From NCBI GenBank assembly GCA_024699055.1, contig JAILQG010000059.1:1-46207 (forward strand): a DNA stretch of 46,207 bases. The letters run 5' to 3'. The DNA comes from Bacteroidales bacterium. GTDB lineage: Bacteria > Bacteroidota > Bacteroidia > Bacteroidales > UBA932. Under the pieces are notes generated by a model, which did no database searches, had not been told where the DNA came from, and saw only the letters and a list, made by a program, of their open reading frames with translations. Of the stretch, positions 17,093-26,122 are shown piece after piece. The first letter of the stretch is position 1, and each line of letters begins with the position of its first letter. A program made the translations under genes and the position numbers.

Positions 17093-18893
17093 TGTCGAAT
17101 AAGCTTGGGTTAAGCGCCCGCAGTATCCTGCCTGCAAGTTTAGGGCCTGCAAAGTTAGCTAATTCTTCCGGATCCGCGGCGGCAATCCGCGCCACCGAAC
17201 CGTAATGCAGGAGAAGGCGTTCAGCCGTTTTGGGGCCTACGCCGGGGATGTCGTCCAGGGCTGATTTTATGGACGACTTGTCGCGAAGCGAACGGTGGAA
17301 GGTGATTCCGAAACGGTGCGCCTCGTCGCGTATCTGCTGTAACAGTTTGAGTGCCTGCGAATTGCGGTCGAGGAAAAGGGGATAGGGATCCCTTACCCGG
17401 ATGACCTCTTCCTGCCGTTTGGCCAGACCCACGACGGTAAGCGAATCCTGCAGGCCGAGTTCGCAGAGCGCCTGCCAAGCGAATTCAAGCTGACCCTTGC
17501 CTCCGTCGATCACTACCAGCTGGGGCAGGTCGTCCGGATTCTCTTCCATCATGCGGGAGTAGCGGCGGTTCACCACCTCCTTCATGGAAGCGTAGTCGTT
17601 GGCGCCCACGACCGTCTTTATCTTGAATTTCCGGTAATCCTTCTTGGAAGGCACCCCGCCCCTGAAAACCACGCACGAGGCCACCGGGTTGGTGCCCTGG
17701 ATGTTGGAGTTGTCGAAGCATTCCATGTGCTCGGGGAGGACGTCCATGGCCAGGGCCTTGCGGAGTTCCTCCAGGACGCTGCGGTGGAAGGCGTCGGGAT
17801 CGGTGTGCTCCCTCTGCTTAAGGGTGTTGAAATGATACTCGCGGGCATTTTTGGCGCTCAGTTCCAGCAGCGACATCTTATCGCCTTTCACCGGCACCGT
17901 GAACTTCACGTCGGGCATCTGCACGTCCGGCAGGAACGGAACTATTATCTCGCGGGAGAGGGTTCCGAACTTGCTCTCGATTTCGCCGATGAACGTGCTG
18001 AGCACCGCCGCCTGCTCCTCTTCTATACGGCTCTTGAAACCAAGGTTGAGACTCTGGATTATGGCGCCGCCGCGGATGCGCAGGAAATTGCCGAAGGCGT
18101 CGGCCCCGTCGAAAACCAGCGAGAATACGTCGGCGTCGGTGCCGCTGGCGGCGGTGATGATACTGCGGGAATAATGCTTCCGGAGCCGTTCAGCCTTCTC
18201 CTTATAAAACTGGGCGCTCTCGAAATCGAGGGCGTCGGAAGCCTGCTTCATGCGGGCCTCGTAGCTCCTGATGATGTCGCCGACTCCGCCCTTCAGCAGC
18301 GATTCTATTTCCGCTATCCATTCGCCGTACTCCGAGACGCTCACCGCACCGGTGCACGGGCCTTTGCAGCGTCCCAGCTGGAGGTCGAGGCAGGGGCGTA
18401 TCTTCTTCCGCAGGATGGCGTCGGAATCAATCCTGTACTTGCAGCTGCGCAGGGGATAGTTGGAATAGAAGAAATCAAGCAGTCCGCGGGCATGCATCAC
18501 GGTGCTGTACGGACCATAGTAGCGCGAACCGTTCTTCTCGAGCCTGCGGGTCAGGAACACCCTGGGGTATGGCTCGTCGGTGATGCAGATCCACGGGTAG
18601 GTCTTGCTGTCTTTGAGGAGGATGTTGTATCGGGGCTTGTACTGCTTGATAAGGTTGTTCTCGAGCAGAAGGGCGTCGGATTCGGAGTCGACCACGCTGT
18701 ACTGCACGTCCGCTATCCTGCTTACCAGCAGGCGCGTTTTGGTGTTCAGCCTCGAAGGGTCGACGAAATACTGCGCCACCCGCTTGTGGAGGTCCTTGGC
18801 CTTGCCCACATAAATGACCGTTCCCTCGGAGTCATAATAGCGGTAGACTCCGGGGGAATGCGGTAATAAGCGTATTTTCTCGCTGACTTTCAA
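17085..18893 (-). CDS. uvrC: Excinuclease ABC subunit C
   Basis: 602 aa: GIY-YIG domain (GVYRYYDSEGTVIYVGKAKDLHKRV), UVR motif, C-terminal HhH (LDDIPGVGPKTAERLLLHYGS). Confidence 0.97.
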   Translation of the reverse strand: MKVSEKIRLLPHSPGVYRYYDSEGTVIYVGKAKDLHKRVAQYFVDPSRLNTKTRLLVSRIADVQYSVVDSESDALLLENNLIKQYKPRYNILLKDSKTYPWICITDEPYPRVFLTRRLEKNGSRYYGPYSTVMHARGLLDFFYSNYPLRSCKYRIDSDAILRKKIRPCLDLQLGRCKGPCTGAVSVSEYGEWIAEIESLLKGGVGDIIRSYEARMKQASDALDFESAQFYKEKAERLRKHYSRSIITAASGTDADVFSLVFDGADAFGNFLRIRGGAIIQSLNLGFKSRIEEEQAAVLSTFIGEIESKFGTLSREIIVPFLPDVQMPDVKFTVPVKGDKMSLLELSAKNAREYHFNTLKQREHTDPDAFHRSVLEELRKALAMDVLPEHMECFDNSNIQGTNPVASCVVFRGGVPSKKDYRKFKIKTVVGANDYASMKEVVNRRYSRMMEENPDDLPQLVVIDGGKGQLEFAWQALCELGLQDSLTVVGLAKRQEEVIRVRDPYPLFLDRNSQALKLLQQIRDEAHRFGITFHRSLRDKSSIKSALDDIPGVGPKTAERLLLHYGSVARIAAADPEELANFAGPKLAGRILRALNPSLFDND

Positions 18894-19919
18894 TTACTTC
18901 CTGAGATACTCGGCGATGGCGGGTTCCATGTTGTCTCCGCGCAATTCTTCGCCTCTCTTGAGGATGGTTCCGTCGGGGGCGAAGAGGATGAGCTCAGGGA
19001 TGCCTGCGATGCCGTAGGCGTCGGTCGGTACCTTCTGTGCGTCGAGGATCTGGTTCCATTTGAGGCCTTCGACTTCGATGGCCTTCTGCGTATCGGCGAG
19101 CTTGTCCCACACGGCGATGGACACCACGTCGAACTTCGGGCCGTGGAACTTGTCGTAAACCTTCTTGATGTTGGGGATCTCCCTCCTGCAGGGGCCGCAC
19201 CAGCTCGCCCAGAAGTCGGCGAGGATGTACTTGCCCTTGCCGACGTAGTCGGAGAGCTTCTTCACTGTGCCGTCGGGCTGGGGAATCTCGAAGTCGGTGA
19301 ACATCTGGCCGGGCGCGGTAGCGTCCTTGGCGTCCAGGTTCTTCACCATGCGGGCGATGTTCTCCTTCTCCTGGAGTTCGGGAGCGAGGGCGGCAATGAT
19401 TTCGCGGAGCTTTGCGGATTCTACCATGCCATTGAGGCTCTGGACGCACATGATTCCGAATGCGTTGTCGGGGTTGGCCTTCGCACATTCTTCGAGCTTG
19501 GCCGTGTATTCGTCCATGAAGGCGTCATCGTCCTTATCTTCGGCCTCGTCGTAACGCTTCATGAAGTCGTTATTCCAGCGCACGAATTCGTTCATGCGCT
19601 CGGTGATGCTGGCTGCGGGTTTCGAGGATTTTGCAACGATGGCGTCCTCTTCATCCTGAAGCGTGAGGGGAGTGCCGTCGAGCACGAACTGAGTGCGCTT
19701 CCTTGCTACCGAAACGATTCCGGATGCGGTCTTGTCGAAGGGAAGATCTATGGAGAAACTGCCGTTTTTGACGGCGATGAGAGTGTCGATACCCAGGTCG
19801 GGCACCTTTACGGAGACCATTTCAACGCCTTCGGGAACGGTTCCGTTCAGGGTTGTCTTCTTTTCGGATGCGCATGCGACCGCTGTGATCGCAAGCACGA
19901 GGAACAGTAATTTTTTCAT
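18894..19919 (-). CDS. TlpA-like thioredoxin-fold lipoprotein (DUF4369-type N-terminus)
   Basis: Lipobox AVAC; C-terminal FWASWCGPCRREIPNIKKVYDKF. Confidence 0.88.
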   Translation of the reverse strand: MKKLLFLVLAITAVACASEKKTTLNGTVPEGVEMVSVKVPDLGIDTLIAVKNGSFSIDLPFDKTASGIVSVARKRTQFVLDGTPLTLQDEEDAIVAKSSKPAASITERMNEFVRWNNDFMKRYDEAEDKDDDAFMDEYTAKLEECAKANPDNAFGIMCVQSLNGMVESAKLREIIAALAPELQEKENIARMVKNLDAKDATAPGQMFTDFEIPQPDGTVKKLSDYVGKGKYILADFWASWCGPCRREIPNIKKVYDKFHGPKFDVVSIAVWDKLADTQKAIEVEGLKWNQILDAQKVPTDAYGIAGIPELILFAPDGTILKRGEELRGDNMEPAIAEYLRK

Positions 19920-19923
19920 GGTT

Positions 19924-21558
19924 TTATTCGTCGTTCGGGACGGAGTAAGTGAATGTCAGGACTGGGCGCATCTCGGCATCGGGGCATTCGGGGCCGTAAA
20001 GGAGGCAGTGGTAGTAGCGGTCGCGGTCGAGATTCCTGCTGGTGCTGGTCGAGGTGGTGGACTGGCCGTACATCTGCGCAAGCATGGCGTAGTTGTAATA
20101 GTTGGTGTAGCTGTTGCCGTAGCCATAGCCGCCGTATCCGTATCCGTATCCGTATCCGCCGTAGCCTCCGTACATGTTGCCCATATAGCTCTGGTAGGCC
20201 AGATACTGATAGTACTGGCTGATCTCGGAATTGCCGCTGCTGGTGGTCTGGGTGACGTCGTTGTGCATGATGAGCAGCCAGATGTCGTAATTGCCCTTCA
20301 CCAGGCTTTCATCATCCGAGTCCATGGCCACGAGCTTCTGTGCATGGTAGGTTATGTCGGGATCGAAGGTGTAGAGGGACAGGTTCCTGTCGCCCTGGTT
20401 CTCTTCGCTGGCGGAGCTGTCGGTAAGGCCCATGAAGCTTACGGTGGAGTCGCCCCTGATGCGGCATGTGGGACTGAGCACTTCGGGAAGCTTGTAGAGC
20501 TTGTCGAGGTCTTCCTGCACGAAATTGAAGTGCAGGGTGGCGCGATTGATGGTAGCCTTCGAAGGATCGTCCCCGTTTGCCGCTATCGCGGAAATGATGG
20601 ATTCGCGGATTTCGCGGGCGCTCACCACAGGCTTGAGGCCTCCGCCGCCTTCGACCAGTACTTCTTCATGTGCCGGACCGGCATGGCCCCGGGACTCGTG
20701 GCCGGTGAGATTCAGGCAGTACTGCGGGAAACTGCCGGTGCCGGAGTTCTTTGCCAGCGAGTCGAGGTCGTAGAACCCGGTTGCGGAGAAATAAAAGAAC
20801 GCGCAGGTGTCTTTGCGTACACCGTCATAGATTGCCGAGTAGTTGAGCTGGGCATAGTTGCCGGTGACGCCGCCAGAATCGCTGCTGTAGCCAAGCTGCA
20901 GCTTGAAGATGTTTATCCTGCCGCCCTCTCCGAGGGGTTCGGTGGTTTCGAGGTAGATGCCCGGGAACCTGGCCACGTAGTTGTCGTAGCTGGAGCGGTC
21001 TGTGTCGGTCATGTTCATGTACTTCTCTCCGAAACTGGAAGTGAAGTTGAAGGAGAGGGAGTCGGAGGCCCCGATGTGGGGGATGCGGTCGGAAATCCTT
21101 TCGCTGCCGTGGGGGATGTCGCCATTGCAGTCGAAATCCTTGGAGTAGTCGACGGTTTTCAGCACCTCGTAAACGTTTACCCCCTGGAGGATGTTTATCT
21201 GGCTCTTGTCTTCTACCGATACGGAGTCGAGGGCCGTGGCGAAGTGCATGCTCTGGAAGATGCGGCCGGTGCCCATGTCGTGGTCGGAGTCGAAGAGCGG
21301 GATGAGCGTCACCACGCTGGATCGGGTGGTGAGGCCGTATTCGTCATCCTTGCGGATGGAGCCTATGGTGATGCGGGAGGAGGAGAAGCCGGAAAGGCTG
21401 TCCGCCATCTGCTGGCTGACTCCTATGGGAATGGCCTCGGGTGAGACGACCTTATAGGTGTTGCCGACGGGGATCATGCTCCCGCCGAGATTCTCGTCTA
21501 TATTCACGCAAGCGGCCATACACATGCAGAGTGCGGCCGCGACAACAGGGAATTTCAT
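19924..21558 (-). CDS. DUF4270 domain-containing lipoprotein with Gly-Tyr repeat
   Basis: 544 aa, lipobox MAAC, DUF4270-like layout, YGGYGGYGYGYGYGGYGYGNSY stretch near C-terminus. Confidence 0.75.
   Translation of the reverse strand: MKFPVVAAALCMCMAACVNIDENLGGSMIPVGNTYKVVSPEAIPIGVSQQMADSLSGFSSSRITIGSIRKDDEYGLTTRSSVVTLIPLFDSDHDMGTGRIFQSMHFATALDSVSVEDKSQINILQGVNVYEVLKTVDYSKDFDCNGDIPHGSERISDRIPHIGASDSLSFNFTSSFGEKYMNMTDTDRSSYDNYVARFPGIYLETTEPLGEGGRINIFKLQLGYSSDSGGVTGNYAQLNYSAIYDGVRKDTCAFFYFSATGFYDLDSLAKNSGTGSFPQYCLNLTGHESRGHAGPAHEEVLVEGGGGLKPVVSAREIRESIISAIAANGDDPSKATINRATLHFNFVQEDLDKLYKLPEVLSPTCRIRGDSTVSFMGLTDSSASEENQGDRNLSLYTFDPDITYHAQKLVAMDSDDESLVKGNYDIWLLIMHNDVTQTTSSGNSEISQYYQYLAYQSYMGNMYGGYGGYGYGYGYGGYGYGNSYTNYYNYAMLAQMYGQSTTSTSTSRNLDRDRYYHCLLYGPECPDAEMRPVLTFTYSVPNDE
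20133..20156. repeat. Hexanucleotide microsatellite (CGTATC)x4 inside the DUF4270 gene
   Basis: Four perfect tandem copies, in frame, encoding (Tyr-Gly) on the minus strand. Confidence 0.9.
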
Positions 21559-21561
21559 TGT

Positions 21562-22380
21562 TTAAAGCTTGTCATAAAAAGCGTTGTATTCGTCGACGTA
21601 GGAACCGTCTTCGAAGCTCTTGGCGTTGTAGGGAAGAACCGGGAGCCCGAGTTCTTCGGCGTACGCCGTGAGTTCTCCGTTGACGTCGGGGGAGCCGAGA
21701 ATTACGCCGTCGGAATACTTGATAGCCGTTTTAGCAAGTTCTATGCCAGTGGAGGCCTTGGAAATCAGCAGGTCTTTGTCGCTCAGACCGCCGAACGGAA
21801 TCTTGCTCGCGAAGTCTTTGCTGAACGGCTCGGCAGGGGTGTCGCCGTAAAGCGAGAGCACCACTTTCGCGGAGGCGAAGATGGGATCGCCCTTATACGC
21901 TTTTTTGAGATATGCGGGAACGAGCTGGGAGAACCATCCGTTGCAGTGGATGATGTCGGGAGCCCAGCGCAGTTTCTTGGCGGTTTCCATGACTCCGCGG
22001 GCAAAGAAGATGGCGCGTTCGTCGTTGTCCGGGAAGAACTTGCCGTCGGCATCGGCATAGATGGCCTTGCGACGGAAATAATCATCGTTGTCGATGAAGT
22101 AAATCTGGATATGAGCGGCGGCTATCGAAGCCACTTTGATTACAAGCGGCCTGTCCACGTCGGAGATGATGATGTTCATGCCCGACAGCCGGATGACTTC
22201 GTGCAGCTGGTTCCTGCGCTCGTTGATGCAACCGAAACGCGGCATGAAGACTCGGATTTCCTTCTTTCTTTCCTGTATCCCCTGGGGCAGATGGCGGCCT
22301 ATGCCGGCCACCTCGCTTTCCGGAAGATAGGGAAAGATCTCTGAATTGACGAAGAGGACTTTCTGTGCGCTATTACTCAT
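21562..22380 (-). CDS. GT5-like (glycogen/starch synthase N-terminal domain) stand-alone protein
   Basis: 272 aa: KVLFVNSEIFPYLPESEVAGIGRHLPQGI...WAPDIIHCNGWFSQLVPAYLKK resembles the GT5 N-lobe; no GT-B C-terminal lobe. Confidence 0.82.
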   Translation of the reverse strand: MSNSAQKVLFVNSEIFPYLPESEVAGIGRHLPQGIQERKKEIRVFMPRFGCINERRNQLHEVIRLSGMNIIISDVDRPLVIKVASIAAAHIQIYFIDNDDYFRRKAIYADADGKFFPDNDERAIFFARGVMETAKKLRWAPDIIHCNGWFSQLVPAYLKKAYKGDPIFASAKVVLSLYGDTPAEPFSKDFASKIPFGGLSDKDLLISKASTGIELAKTAIKYSDGVILGSPDVNGELTAYAEELGLPVLPYNAKSFEDGSYVDEYNAFYDKL

Positions 22381-22385
22381 TGTAA

Positions 22386-22393
22386 CAAAGGTA
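22386..22393 (-). promoter_or_regulatory. -7 box TACCTTTG for GT5-like gene
   Basis: Reverse complement of caaaggta, 5 nt from ATG at 22378-22380. Confidence 0.6.
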
Positions 22394-22423
22394 AGAAATT
22401 TTTTTGAATTTTAATAATTTTGG

Positions 22424-22431
22424 TATCTTTG
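22424..22431 (+). promoter_or_regulatory. -7 box TATCTTTG for ftsX
   Basis: 9 nt upstream of ATG 22441. Confidence 0.6.
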
Positions 22432-22440
22432 GAACTCGAT

Positions 22441-23319
22441 ATGGCAAAGACCGGGAACAAGGCAATCAGGCACAGACTGGCAGGAGCGTGGATTTCGTCC
22501 GTACTCAGCATCGCCCTCGTTCTCGTGCTTGTCGGGATCGCCGCATTCCTGGCGGTGAACTCCCGCAGCGTCTCGAATTACTTCAAGGAAAACATGCAGA
22601 TGGAGGTCCTCCTGAAACAGGAGGTGAGCGAGGATGCCGCGGCCGGATACGCTGCCTCCGCAGGCTCCCTCCCTTATGTGAAATCCGCCCGCCTCATAAC
22701 CCGCGAAGAGGGCAGGAAGGAACTTGAGGACATCCTGGGCAAAGATTTCCTGGAAGTGTTCGAAAGCACTTCCATCCCGCTTTCGGTGGAAATCACCCTC
22801 AAGGCCGACTATGTCAACTCGGACAGTCTCGGGATGGTGTCTTCCGCCCTTGCGGCCTCTCCGCTGGTGGACGGCGTGGAAAGCCGTGCCACGCTGGTGG
22901 ACGCCCTCAATTCTAATCTGTCGGTCATCTCCATCGTGCTCGGGGTGCTCATCGCGCTGCTGGTTTTCATCTCCTATGTGCTCATAGGCAACACCGTGAG
23001 ACTCAATATCTTCGCCCGCCGTTTCACCATCCACACCATGCAGCTGGTAGGGGCTTCGCTCTCATTCATCCGCAGGCCGTTCATGCGCTCCGCGGTGGTG
23101 ATGGGGGTGGTGGCGTCGCTGCTTGCGACCGCCATCCTCGGGCTTGGGGGCTGGCTGGCTCTCAGGAACTTCCCTGAGATAATGGGCCTTTTCGGCTGGA
23201 AGGGCCTGATGCTCGTGGCGGCAATCATCCTGGTGTGCGGCGTGGGTATCTGCATGGTGAGCACGTTTTTTGCCGTCAACAGGCTTTCCGGAATGAATAA
23301 GGATCAACTTTACTATTAG
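22441..23319 (+). CDS. ftsX: Cell division protein FtsX (permease-like)
   Basis: MAKTGNKAIRHRLAGAWISSVLSIALVLVLVGIAAFLAVNSRSVSNYFKENMQMEVLLKQ; 4-TM ABC permease-like. The tracked start at 22420 lies at the promoter. Confidence 0.92.
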   Translation: MAKTGNKAIRHRLAGAWISSVLSIALVLVLVGIAAFLAVNSRSVSNYFKENMQMEVLLKQEVSEDAAAGYAASAGSLPYVKSARLITREEGRKELEDILGKDFLEVFESTSIPLSVEITLKADYVNSDSLGMVSSALAASPLVDGVESRATLVDALNSNLSVISIVLGVLIALLVFISYVLIGNTVRLNIFARRFTIHTMQLVGASLSFIRRPFMRSAVVMGVVASLLATAILGLGGWLALRNFPEIMGLFGWKGLMLVAAIILVCGVGICMVSTFFAVNRLSGMNKDQLYY

Positions 23320-23321
23320 AT

Positions 23322-23570
23322 ATGGACAAGAAAGACAAGCTCGCGATCACCCCGAAGGGGGTAAAACTCATGATCGCAGGGGTTTTGGTGATGGCGGCAG
23401 GATTCATCCTGCTGGCGGGAGGCGGTCTGAAAGATCCGCAGGTTTTCAATTGGAGTATGTTCGACTTCAGGCGCCTCGTGGCTGCTCCCATAGTCATAGT
23501 TGCAGGTGTCGTTACGGTTATCGTCGGCATAATGGGGCCGTGCGGCCGTTCTAAACAGAATAAGGCATGA
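23322..23570 (+). CDS. DUF3098 domain-containing small membrane protein
   Basis: 82 aa: KLAITPKGVKLMIAGVLVMAAGFILLAGGG...VFDF-like; located between ftsX and uppP. Confidence 0.75.
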   Translation: MDKKDKLAITPKGVKLMIAGVLVMAAGFILLAGGGLKDPQVFNWSMFDFRRLVAAPIVIVAGVVTVIVGIMGPCGRSKQNKA

Positions 23571-24370
23571 ACTGGTGGCAAGCGATAATCCTCGGCATGG
23601 TTCAGGGCCTGACCGAGTTTCTGCCCGTGAGCAGCAGCGGGCATCTCATGATAGCCCGTGAACTCCTTGGGGTGGACGCCTCCAATTTCCTCGATTTCAC
23701 CGTTACCGTGCATCTCGCCACCGTAATCAGCACCATCATCGTGTTCTGGTCGGCTATCATGCAGATTATCAAGGGGGTATTCAAGTTCAAATACAACGAC
23801 GAGACCGACTATTTCCTCAAGCTCTGCGTCTCCATGATTCCGGTCGCGGTGGTCGGCTTCTTCTTCAAGGACAAGGTCGAGGCCCTTTTCGGCGAGACCC
23901 TCACCACCGTGGGCATCTGCCTGCTGGTGACGGCGGCCCTGCTGCTTTTCGCCACCCTCTATTCTCCCAGGAAAGCCGGCAATCATCGCAACGGCATCGC
24001 GTGGTGGCAGGCCTTCGTGGTGGGCATTGGACAGGCCCTGGCCGTAGCTCCGGGCCTTTCCCGCAGCGGCACCACCATCGCCACCGGACTCGTCACCGGC
24101 GTCAAGAAAGACTCCATGGCGCAGTTCTCCTTCCTCATGGTGCTGGTGCCCATCCTAGGGGAGCAGTTCCTTTCCATCGTCGACGTCCTGCAGGGTGAGG
24201 CAACCATGGGCCTGGGCGCACTTCCGCTCATCCTCGGTTTCCTCGCTGCCTTCGCCTCGGGCCTCTTCGCCTGCAAGGTCATGATAGCCATAGTGCGCAA
24301 GGCCAAGTTCAGCTGGTTCGCCCTTTATTGCGCCGTGGTAGGCATACTGGTCCTGATTCTCGGCCGATGA
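23567..24370 (+). CDS. uppP: Undecaprenyl-diphosphatase
   Basis: ILGMVQGLTEFLPVSSSGHLMIARELLG and AVAPGLSRSGTTIATGLVTG motifs. Confidence 0.97.
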   Translation: MNWWQAIILGMVQGLTEFLPVSSSGHLMIARELLGVDASNFLDFTVTVHLATVISTIIVFWSAIMQIIKGVFKFKYNDETDYFLKLCVSMIPVAVVGFFFKDKVEALFGETLTTVGICLLVTAALLLFATLYSPRKAGNHRNGIAWWQAFVVGIGQALAVAPGLSRSGTTIATGLVTGVKKDSMAQFSFLMVLVPILGEQFLSIVDVLQGEATMGLGALPLILGFLAAFASGLFACKVMIAIVRKAKFSWFALYCAVVGILVLILGR

Positions 24371-25110
24371 TCTATTTCGCGTCCGACGTGCACCTGGGGC
24401 TCACCGAGGGCGATCCTGCGGAGAGGGAGGCCCGCTTCACGGCGTGGCTGCGTTCCCTCCTGCAAAAGCCCGGCACCGAAGCCCTGTATCTGCTCGGCGA
24501 CATCTGGGACTTCTGGTATGAGTACCGCGACGTGATTCCCCGCGAAGGGGTGCGCGTCGTCGCCGCCATCTCCGACCTGCTGGATGCCGGAATCCCCGTG
24601 TATTACATTCCCGGCAACCACGACGTGTGGCTGTATTCATTCTGGCAGGATCTGGGAGTGAAGGTGTTGCAGCAGCCGTGCCATATCGAGCTGCATGGAA
24701 AGAGCCTGCTGCTGGGCCATGGAGACGGTCTGGCCCCGTCCTCAAAATCCTATGATTTCATGCTCAAGGTATTTCATAACCGCTTGTGCCAGAAGCTGTT
24801 CAGTACCCTTCACCCGTGGATCGCATACAGGTTTGCCAAGGGTTGGAGCAACTCCAGCCGGAAAAGCCATTCGCACTATCAGTTCAAGGGAGAGGACGAG
24901 CCCCTGTACCGGTACTGCTTGGGGGAGTGTGCGGAGCGGCCTGCCGATTACTGCATCTTCGGCCACTTCCACAACGCCGTGGACATGCCCTTGCCTTCCG
25001 TCGGAACCGGGGGAGGCGCTTCGCGTTTCGTGATTCTGAAAGATTGGATTACCGGCGGAGAGCCGCATGCCGAACTGGAGGGAGGCGAGCTGTCAGTCTT
25101 CGTTCGCTAG
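24367..25110 (+). CDS. UDP-2,3-diacylglucosamine diphosphatase-like metallophosphoesterase
   Basis: MIYFASDVHLG, LLGDIWDFWYEY, IPGNHDVW, GHGDG, FGHFH metallophosphoesterase motifs. ATGA overlap with uppP stop. Confidence 0.88.
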   Translation: MIYFASDVHLGLTEGDPAEREARFTAWLRSLLQKPGTEALYLLGDIWDFWYEYRDVIPREGVRVVAAISDLLDAGIPVYYIPGNHDVWLYSFWQDLGVKVLQQPCHIELHGKSLLLGHGDGLAPSSKSYDFMLKVFHNRLCQKLFSTLHPWIAYRFAKGWSNSSRKSHSHYQFKGEDEPLYRYCLGECAERPADYCIFGHFHNAVDMPLPSVGTGGGASRFVILKDWITGGEPHAELEGGELSVFVR

Positions 25111-25929
25111 CTCCAGGGCGCGCTTCATTATTCCCTGTTCCTTTTCCTCATCCTGCTTCATCTTGCGGCGGTCTTCGCGGCTTTTGACTGTGCTCTGAAG
25201 CCGTTCGCGGGGTATTACCGTCTTTTTGGGAGGTTCGTAGAATATCGAGTAATAGAACGAATCCCAGGCCCCGCTTTCCCAGATGCGGACCAGGCTCTCG
25301 ATGTCCTTGTCGGCGCCGGCGGGCTCGTAGCGTTTCTTGAGGTCGGCGCCGAAAAGCTTTGCGACCAGCTGCCAGAATCCGGCGGTGAAGCTGTTCCTGT
25401 ATTCCTTGATGAGCCCGTACGGAGGCTCGCCGCATTCGCGGTCTATGAGGCGCATCAGTATCATGCCCTGGTTTACCGACATGTGGCGGATATCCTTCTC
25501 GAAGAGGCTGAACAGCTCCATCATCACGTCGTGGGTGTACGCGTTGCGCTGGCTGCGCTTTGAAGCGTCCACGGCGAGGGTGCTGTCCACCTGAGCCATC
25601 ATCTTGCGGCCAGCGAGAGCATAGGGATATACCTTGTTGAAATTGTAGACAAGCCTGTAGTCTTTCCGCCAGTCTTTGCCCTGGGGCTTGTACCCCTTGG
25701 GGAAACACCATACCGGATCTATTGCGTCCACGAAGACAGTGTCTCCGTCGATCACTTCGTAGAACATGGGAATTCCGGAGACCTTGCGCACTCCTGTCTG
25801 CCCGTCCGGGACCTCTTTCTGCTGTTCCGTCTGCTGCTTCCGGGCGTTCTTCCTGCGCGACCTGAACAGCTGCGCTTCCGAGGGGATGCACAGCAACAGG
25901 GCGAGCAGAATCAGGACTGTCTTTTTCAC
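25093..25929 (-). CDS. DUF4294 domain-containing protein
   Basis: YEVIDGDTVFVDAIDPVWCF...VYPYALAGRKMMAQVD; likely GTG start at 25927-25929, directly downstream of TACCTTTG. The tracked start at 25962 is upstream of the promoter. Confidence 0.72.
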   Translation of the reverse strand: MKKTVLILLALLLCIPSEAQLFRSRRKNARKQQTEQQKEVPDGQTGVRKVSGIPMFYEVIDGDTVFVDAIDPVWCFPKGYKPQGKDWRKDYRLVYNFNKVYPYALAGRKMMAQVDSTLAVDASKRSQRNAYTHDVMMELFSLFEKDIRHMSVNQGMILMRLIDRECGEPPYGLIKEYRNSFTAGFWQLVAKLFGADLKKRYEPAGADKDIESLVRIWESGAWDSFYYSIFYEPPKKTVIPRERLQSTVKSREDRRKMKQDEEKEQGIMKRALELANED

Positions 25930-25934
25930 GGTCG

Positions 25935-25942
25935 CAAAGGTA
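25935..25942 (-). promoter_or_regulatory. -7 box TACCTTTG for DUF4294 gene
   Basis: Reverse complement of caaaggta, 5 nt from GTG start. Confidence 0.6.
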
Positions 25943-26041
25943 GTAAAAAATTTTTTGTCCAAAATTGTAACTTCTTGAAAAGTTGGTAGTTGACTATTTG
26001 GTTTTCGTGTCGAAAATGTTTCAAAAATTTTGCCGAAATAC

Positions 26042-26071
26042 TTGCCGGAAAGAAAAAAATCACTAAATTTG
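26042..26071 (+). promoter_or_regulatory. Promoter of rplP-rplQ segment: TTG-N19-TAAATTTG
   Basis: TTG 26042-26044, TAAATTTG 26064-26071; same 19-nt spacing as at rplC. Confidence 0.75.
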
Positions 26072-26075
26072 CAGT

Positions 26076-26122
26076 CCCAAAATGGGCCCTTTAAAGGCCA
26101 ACCATTTGATAGTTAATTGGTT
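26076..26122 (+). promoter_or_regulatory. Possible structured leader of rplP operon
   Basis: CCCA-aaa-TGGG (26076-26086), CCTTTAAAGG palindrome, and AACCA...TGGTT (26100-26104/26118-26122) in a leader of about 107 nt. Confidence 0.4.

Noticed and set aside
16271-17152. Thiamine or NAD riboswitch upstream of the pnuC-like gene
   Set aside because: The gene overlaps uvrC by 8 bp, leaving no leader, and no aptamer-like sequence was recognised.
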